DNA of 36,356 bases from a bacterium endosymbiont of Escarpia laminata. GTDB lineage: Bacteria; Pseudomonadota; Gammaproteobacteria; Chromatiales; Chromatiaceae. The stretch spans positions 1-36,356 of the forward strand of contig QGON01000043.1 in assembly GCA_003660235.1 (NCBI GenBank). The letters run 5' to 3'. The notes under the pieces were generated by a model, which worked only from the letters and a program-made list of their open reading frames with translations, ran no database searches and was not told the DNA's origin. This document shows, in pieces, positions 33,269-36,356 of this stretch. Position 1 is the stretch's first letter. Every line of letters begins with the position of its first letter. A program made the position numbers and the translations under genes.

Positions 33269-33494
33269 ACGCAACCGTCACAGTGGGATTCAGTTCGTGA
33301 CACCAGCTCAACGCCACAGTGGTGCGGAGCGGTCGATTCTGGTGAATCGAGAGGCGGTCTACCAGGCGGCGAAGCAACGAAACCCAGAACGATGGAGTCG
33401 AGGAACACGAAACTGGGCGCCAGTTGGTGAGGTATGGCTGAACCCGGAGAATCAGGACGCGGAAGAAACTGGAATTAGAGACGAAGCAGCGTAG

Positions 33495-33766
33495 AGAATT
33501 GGACAACTATCTTGACAAACGTCGATGGCGGCATGATTGGCTCTGAGGAGCTAGGGTGCCCCTTTGCTTGGAGCCACAAATCACAGGTAAAACGATCCAT
33601 AAATGCGACAGACCATCCGCTGAACAGATGAAAAATGATCATTGCAAGCAATGCAAAGCACCTTCATGCAACCGCTTATAGACAAACATAGCCCTTCTCA
33701 GTCAGGGCTTCCTCGATTAATTTTCTAAAGAGCGTTTTTTGAAGTTGTTCAGTCCAAATCGGGCTC
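33495..33766. other. Gene-free remnant between IS3 end and attC
   Basis: After the IS3 transposase stop and its probable right end (to about 33523) there are about 240 bases without a supportable gene. They hold a small hairpin with arms AGCCCT and AGGGCT near 33690-33710. This is likely the start of a cassette whose gene was lost to the insertions. Confidence 0.4.
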
Positions 33767-33829
33767 GTTCAACAACAGGATAAGATCGTGGATCGCTTCG
33801 CTCTCACGATCTATCCTTATTCGTTATGC
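33767..33829 (-). repeat. attC site of the toxin-antitoxin cassette
   Basis: On the minus strand GCATAAC (R'') leads into arms GGATAGATCGTG and CACGATCTTATCC with one extrahelical base, then GTTGAAC (R', a perfect GTTRRRY). The site is 63 bases long. The GCATAACGAATAAGG start is shared with the site at 34840. Confidence 0.85.
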
Positions 33830-33836
33830 GTAATTT

Positions 33837-34073
33837 CTACAATTTATCTTCATCACTTGGATCAACGTTAGGTACTTTCGACATTGCTTCAAGAAATGAC
33901 TTCTTATTGCCCTTTAATGACCTTTCCTTAAGATAACTCTCCGTTAGCAAGGCAGACATTTTTTCAGCAATCGCTGAAGAGATAAATTGGTTAATAGATA
34001 CACCTTCTTTCTGGGCCAATGACTTTACTTCTTCATGCAAAGAGTTGGGCAACCTTAAACTTAATGTGCTCAT
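33837..34073 (-). CDS. Ribbon-helix-helix antitoxin-like protein
   Basis: The 78-residue protein begins with an Arc/CopG-type ribbon-helix-helix motif (MSTLSLRLPNSLHEEVKSLA, then GVSINQFISSAIAEKM). A charged flexible C terminus follows, typical of antitoxins that cover a toxin. It overlaps the end of the PIN gene by 4 bases (ATGA), so it is made after the toxin. It should neutralise the PIN protein and probably repress the cassette's own promoter. Confidence 0.8.
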   Translation of the reverse strand: MSTLSLRLPNSLHEEVKSLAQKEGVSINQFISSAIAEKMSALLTESYLKERSLKGNKKSFLEAMSKVPNVDPSDEDKL

Positions 34074-34498
34074 TTCAATACTCCTCTTTCAATCAAAAAT
34101 TCTTTTGGTGTTAAAACTTTAATACCGAATTTATCAATACCTTTGAAATCCTTTTTGTTAAACGTGATGATGTATTCACTTTGTGACTCAACGGCAACTT
34201 CCAGTACCAAATCATCTTTTGGATCTTTTAAAAAAGGCCACCACAAGTAAAAGATCTTTCGAATACTGGATTTTTTCAGCAAATAATCAAGAATTGCTTC
34301 AATATCTTCAGCAGATAGCCCTTCCAGCATGCCTTCTCTTTTTGCTACTGACTCATATTCCACAAACAGCGGTACCGAGACATTAGGGATATACAAATCA
34401 TCAGCTAATGAAATCAATAACCTATAAGAACTTCCGCGCTTTGATTTGAGAGCAGAAATTAGGACATTGGTATCGAGAACAACATTCGCTATATTCAT
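34070..34498 (-). CDS. PIN-domain toxin-like ribonuclease
   Basis: The 142-residue protein is a PIN domain of the 'putative toxin component' group. It has the N-terminal acidic site VVLDTNVLISAL and a downstream acidic cluster (DPKDDLVLEVA). A final strand/helix reads YIITFNKKDFKG. PIN toxins are metal-dependent RNases. ATG 34498 (MNIANVVLDT) was chosen; ATG 34522 adds eight residues. The toxin gene precedes the antitoxin gene, the reverse of the commonest order. As a cassette the pair could stabilise the array. Confidence 0.82.
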   Translation of the reverse strand: MNIANVVLDTNVLISALKSKRGSSYRLLISLADDLYIPNVSVPLFVEYESVAKREGMLEGLSAEDIEAILDYLLKKSSIRKIFYLWWPFLKDPKDDLVLEVAVESQSEYIITFNKKDFKGIDKFGIKVLTPKEFLIERGVLK

Positions 34499-34553
34499 AT
34501 ATGGTATTATCGACAATACCACGATATTTGCAAGGGGTAGGATGATTATTTAC

Positions 34554-34610
34554 GCATAACGCCAACCATCAGCAGCGCGCGCCTTTGGCGCGTCCGCTGG
34601 ATGGTTTAGT
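34554..34610 (-). repeat. attC site interrupted at its R'' core by an intron fragment
   Basis: On the minus strand arms AACCATCCAGCGG/CGCTGCTGATGGTT and CGCGCC/GGCGCG, with bulges, end in GTTATGC (R'). The R'' side breaks after GGTTTAGT (plus strand), where group II intron sequence begins. The palindrome is clear. Confidence 0.75.
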
Positions 34611-34660
34611 GTGTGCCCGGCATGGGCATGATTTTATGGGGTGCAAGTCCCCTGTACCTT
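34611..34660 (+). repeat. Group II intron 5' fragment, copy C
   Basis: Starts GTGTGCCCGGC (perfect GUGYG intron start) and follows the intron at 29593 through GGCATGGGCATGA and AAGTCCCCTGTA, then diverges. It is inserted at the same attC position and orientation as the 29593 intron but is more diverged (GTGCAAG for GTGAAAG). No domain V is seen downstream. Confidence 0.6.
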
Positions 34661-34839
34661 GTCTGGATCTGTAAAACATGAATATTTGCTGTAAATACTT
34701 CATTCATGAGCAAATGTTGCTGCAATGGCAACATGGTCTGCATGTACCCAAGGTTCATCGGATAAATGAACCTTGGGTACAGCAGAAAGTCAAAAAGCTA
34801 TTTTCTTAAAGAGCGGTACTGCTTAACTGCTGTGGGCTT
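34661..34839. other. ORF-less cassette remnant with hairpins
   Basis: No gene is visible. It contains two hairpins: ATGTTGC/GCAACAT near 34713-34733 and a perfect 16-base stem at 34743-34781, listed separately. It may be the rest of the intron copy or an untranslated cassette. Confidence 0.45.
34743..34781. repeat. Perfect 16-base inverted repeat
   Basis: TGTACCCAAGGTTCAT (34743-34758) and ATGAACCTTGGGTACA (34766-34781) enclose the 7-base loop CGGATAA. No T run follows on either strand, so it is not a typical terminator. It is longer and more perfect than the attC stems nearby. Confidence 0.7.
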
Positions 34840-34894
34840 GTCCAACAAACGGTTCAGATCGCGGCTTCGCGCGATCTAACCTTATTCGTTATGC
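34840..34894 (-). repeat. attC site of the GFA-like cassette
   Basis: On the minus strand GCATAAC leads to arms GGTTAGATCGCG and CGCGATCTGAACC with one extrahelical G, then GTTGGAC (a perfect GTTRRRY). Length 55 bases. The gene's TAA stop is inside the R'' core. Confidence 0.88.
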
Positions 34895-35332
34895 ATTTTT
34901 TCTATTTTCCCATAATTCCATTAGTTCTGAGTATTCTGGTTGTTTTTCATACTTTGGAATAGAGTCATCAAAACAAACCCATGATTGTGCGCTACGAGTC
35001 CATAAATGAGCTATTGGTTTAAACCAGCTAGTATCTTCAAATGTGCCTGGTTTTATTGCCATGAGATTTGGGAAGTTATCAGCAGTAAACCACAGTGAAG
35101 TGCCGCAATGGTTACAACGATGTCTTTGTACCTTTTTACCGTTATAGTCCAGTGTGTTTACAGATACTTTACCTTTGACTAATTTTACGTCTTTTTGATT
35201 GACTACCATTGCAAGACCAAATGCCGTGCCTGATGATTTTTGGCAGTCAGTGCAATGGCACGTATAACATGTGAGTGGCTCACCATCGAATTGGTAAACT
35301 ATTGATTTACATTCACAATTACCAGAATGCAT
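34889..35332 (-). CDS. GFA/CENP-V-type zinc protein
   Basis: The 147-residue protein has the GFA/CENP-V zinc-binding pattern: CEC near the N terminus, CYTCHCTDCQKSSG in the middle and CNHCG later. The TLDYNGKKVQRHRC strand and the SLWF segment also fit. Relatives are annotated as glutathione-dependent formaldehyde-activating enzymes, but many have other or unknown roles, so the reaction is not assigned. ATG 35332 (MHSGNCECK) was chosen; the upstream ATG at 35353 lies next to the preceding attC remnant. GFA-like proteins are known from integron cassettes. Confidence 0.83.
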   Translation of the reverse strand: MHSGNCECKSIVYQFDGEPLTCYTCHCTDCQKSSGTAFGLAMVVNQKDVKLVKGKVSVNTLDYNGKKVQRHRCNHCGTSLWFTADNFPNLMAIKPGTFEDTSWFKPIAHLWTRSAQSWVCFDDSIPKYEKQPEYSELMELWENRKNA

Positions 35333-35348
35333 TGATTTCTCCTTTGCA

Positions 35349-35386
35349 TGCATAGCTTTGGATGTCCGTTGGAGCTTTTTGTTAGC
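35349..35386 (-). repeat. Degenerate attC site
   Basis: The minus strand has a good R'' core (AGCTAACAAAAAGCTCC) after the 185-residue gene. The expected second arm and R' core are missing, leaving only a weak GCTATGC. Probably an attC shortened by deletion. Confidence 0.45.
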
Positions 35387-35405
35387 TGTTTTTCACCTCC
35401 GCCTC

Positions 35406-35963
35406 CTATTGAAACAAATAAATGCCATCGTGAAATAACTCTGGAGACTTGAATGTTTTATTCTCTATTCTGTATTGGCCTACATCAATTTTGCGTCTGT
35501 AGTAATGAAGCAAAAGAACGAAGAGACCTGCAACACTATTTAAAGCATTCTTTAAATTAGCCCTGTCAAAGTGTGTATGTCGTTGATGCTTAACTTTATT
35601 GTATGACTGCCACCAATAAGGAGAGGCATCTTCAGTTTTCCAATTGCTCCATGGCGTAAATGTTAAACCAAATCTTGGCATTTTAATGGTTGTATCTGGA
35701 AAATCAGAATTTCCTGCAAGGATAGTTTCTTTGTACTTTCCAATGCTTTGTGCTCTTGATTGTGGATCTAATGATTTGCAATATAATTTTGCAACCACAT
35801 CAACTTCAGATGATGCAGTAAGTAATACACGGGCTAATTCTAGTGAAAAGCAATCAAAGTTACTCTCTGTGAATTCGATAAATCTAGAAAGACGATCGAT
35901 GTCATTTTCAAGACTGAGGAAGTAATTCCAATGCGTTGGTTTTAATGATTCCTGTATTCCCAC
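35406..35963 (-). CDS. Cassette-encoded protein, unknown
   Basis: The 185-residue soluble, mostly helical protein starts at GTG 35963 with GAGGAG 5 bases upstream. A short segment SYNKVKHQRHTHFDRANLKN has the conserved look of a nucleotide- or metal-site loop seen in abortive-infection-like and HEPN-like helical proteins (RxxxxH-type spacing is not exact). I cannot assign a family. It is a single-gene cassette between two attC sites. Confidence 0.6.
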   Translation of the reverse strand: MGIQESLKPTHWNYFLSLENDIDRLSRFIEFTESNFDCFSLELARVLLTASSEVDVVAKLYCKSLDPQSRAQSIGKYKETILAGNSDFPDTTIKMPRFGLTFTPWSNWKTEDASPYWWQSYNKVKHQRHTHFDRANLKNALNSVAGLFVLLLHYYRRKIDVGQYRIENKTFKSPELFHDGIYLFQ

Positions 35964-35987
35964 GACTACTCCTCATCCATTAATACA

Positions 35988-36049
35988 GCTAACGCTTGGG
36001 CTCAGGGGCGCGCAGCGAAGCGGAGCGTCCCTTGGAGCCCTTTGTTATG
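35988..36049 (-). repeat. attC site of the cspA cassette
   Basis: On the minus strand ATAACAA (R'') leads to arms GGGCTC/GAGCCC and AGGG/CCCT with bulges and a variable terminal structure, then GCGTTAGC (R'). This is the most canonical attC of the window, 62 bases long. Confidence 0.9.
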
Positions 36050-36056
36050 TGTGGCT

Positions 36057-36263
36057 TTAAAGTGGAACCACTTTATTTGCACAAGGACCTTTTTGACCTT
36101 GGCCAACTTCAAATTCAACAGCTTGGCCATCATTCAGTGTTGCGTATTGACCACCACTTTGAATTTCTGAGTGATGAACAAAAAGGTCTTTGCCCCCATC
36201 TTCTGGTGTAATAAAACCAAAGCCTTTGTCAGCATTGAACCATTTAACTGTACCTTTACTCAT
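36057..36263 (-). CDS. Cold-shock protein (CspA family)
   Basis: The 68-residue protein is a single cold-shock domain that binds single-stranded nucleic acid. RNP1 reads KGFGFI and RNP2 reads LFVHH, with the usual [14 protein letters not shown] start and ANKV end. It is an RNA chaperone or antiterminator by family. It sits alone in a cassette: GTTATGTG (an R' core) lies at the window edge upstream and a canonical attC follows. The 90-base AT-rich leader could contain its own promoter, as cold-shock genes usually need a long 5' leader. Confidence 0.93.
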   Translation of the reverse strand: MSKGTVKWFNADKGFGFITPEDGGKDLFVHHSEIQSGGQYATLNDGQAVEFEVGQGQKGPCANKVVPL

Positions 36264-36348
36264 ATAACTTACTCTATATTATTGGTGAAATTGATAAAAT
36301 TTATACTCGAATTCACCGGTTCGAACATAAACAAATATTTAGTGAATA

Positions 36349-36356
36349 CACATAAC
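36349..36356 (-). repeat. attC R' core at window edge
   Basis: The last eight bases read GTTATGTG on the minus strand, an R' core that begins the cspA cassette. The rest of that attC or attI lies outside the window. Confidence 0.5.

Larger units (their letters stand above)
30652..33273 (+). mobile_element. Complete IS21-family insertion sequence
   Basis: The 2622-base element carries istA and istB. Its ends read TGGGTATTCTGGTCC and, on the complementary strand, TGCGTATTCTGGTCA, giving the TG...CA termini of the family. It is flanked by the 5-base direct repeat ACCGT (30647-30651 and 33274-33278). The ends contain multiple IstA-binding-type repeats. Both genes look intact, so it may still be mobile. 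Confidence 0.93.
30604..33494 (+). pseudogene. 5'-truncated IS3-family transposase gene split by IS21
   Basis: Two pieces in matching frame encode the C-terminal end of an IS3-family (OrfB) transposase. The left piece (30604-30651) reads VYDFVHWYNEEHR. The right piece (from 33274) reads HSGIQFVTPAQRHSG and continues to a stop at 33494 (RNPERWSRGTRNWAPVG). Deleting the IS21 and one target copy gives a seamless HWYNEEHRHSGIQFVTP, the usual IS3 motif. The catalytic DDE core upstream is missing, so it is inactive. A probable IS3 right end (GACAACTATCTTGACAAACG) lies shortly after the stop. Confidence 0.85.
28833..36356 (-). mobile_element. Integron gene-cassette array (no integrase in window)
   Basis: Seven minus-strand cassettes or cassette remnants are bounded by attC-like sites: four full-length sites, one split by an intron, one degenerate and two bare cores. 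Each full site has a core resembling RYYYAAC, an imperfect 12-25-bp stem with extrahelical bases, and a core resembling GTTRRRY. Genes lack obvious individual promoters, several stop codons fall inside the core, and base composition is AT-rich. Genes read right to left, so attI and intI should lie beyond 36356. IS21, an IS3 remnant and group II intron pieces have inserted into the array. Confidence 0.85.

Noticed and set aside
33162-33494. 110-codon frame read as one gene
   Set aside because: It begins inside istB and crosses the IS21 end; only the part from 33274 is real, as the IS3 transposase remnant.
28833-36356. Integron integrase or attI inside the window
   Set aside because: No tyrosine recombinase is encoded here; cassette orientation predicts it to the right of the window.

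Overview
The window reads as part of a gammaproteobacterial chromosome. It carries a FlrA/FlrB/FlrC (FleQ/FleS/FleR) sigma-54 flagellar cascade followed by fliEFGHIJ, the arrangement known from Vibrio, Pseudomonas and many sulfur-oxidising Chromatiales-like gammaproteobacteria. Other chromosomal genes (rdgC, AMMECR1, a B12-binding radical SAM protein) fit the same class. No gene identifies the species, and a sulfur-oxidiser or symbiont host is only an impression.

Layout. At 0.2-1.3 kb a minus-strand pair encodes a PilZ protein and a double-FHA protein. At 1.7-11.5 kb the flagellar regulators flrA, flrB and flrC are followed by fliE, fliF, fliG, fliH, fliI and fliJ. Sigma-54 promoter matches lie in front of flrB and fliE, and fliF is broken by one extra G in a G run. 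At 11.6-13.0 kb, convergent, are fliK and a stand-alone FlhB C-terminal-like gene. At 13.2-15.7 kb come a GYF-like/pentapeptide-repeat membrane protein, AMMECR1 and rdgC, ending in a long hairpin terminator that faces an opposing terminator. At 16.0-19.4 kb a three-gene minus-strand operon makes acidic UDP-sugars (TviB/WbpO-like dehydrogenase, TviC/WbpP-like epimerase, UDP-glucuronate 4-epimerase-like protein).

At 19.5-25.3 kb a compact seven-gene minus-strand operon encodes only exported or membrane proteins: a secreted protein, a Cys-containing lipoprotein, a MotA/TolQ/ExbB-like channel, a TolR/ExbD-like coiled-coil protein, a large lipoprotein, a small anchored protein with a possible SPOR-like end, and a lytic transglycosylase. 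I read it as a proton-motive-force-driven envelope machine that I cannot assign to any named system. It is the best candidate here for an undescribed system. A radical SAM gene diverges from it.

From about 28.8 kb to the right edge the DNA is AT-richer and is a gene-cassette array of a chromosomal integron. Its genes lie on the minus strand and are separated by attC-like imperfect palindromes whose R'' cores often contain the stop codon. Cassettes encode CspA, an unknown 185-residue protein, a GFA/CENP-V-like zinc protein, a PIN/ribbon-helix-helix toxin-antitoxin pair, a DUF4160/DUF2442 triplet and an unknown membrane protein. The integrase and attI are not in the window; cassette orientation predicts them to the right. 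The array has been invaded repeatedly. A 211-nt ORF-less group II intron sits exactly in one attC core, related intron 5' fragments occur at two more sites, and an intact IS21-family element (istA, istB, 5-bp target duplication) lies inside the remnant of an IS3-family transposase gene.
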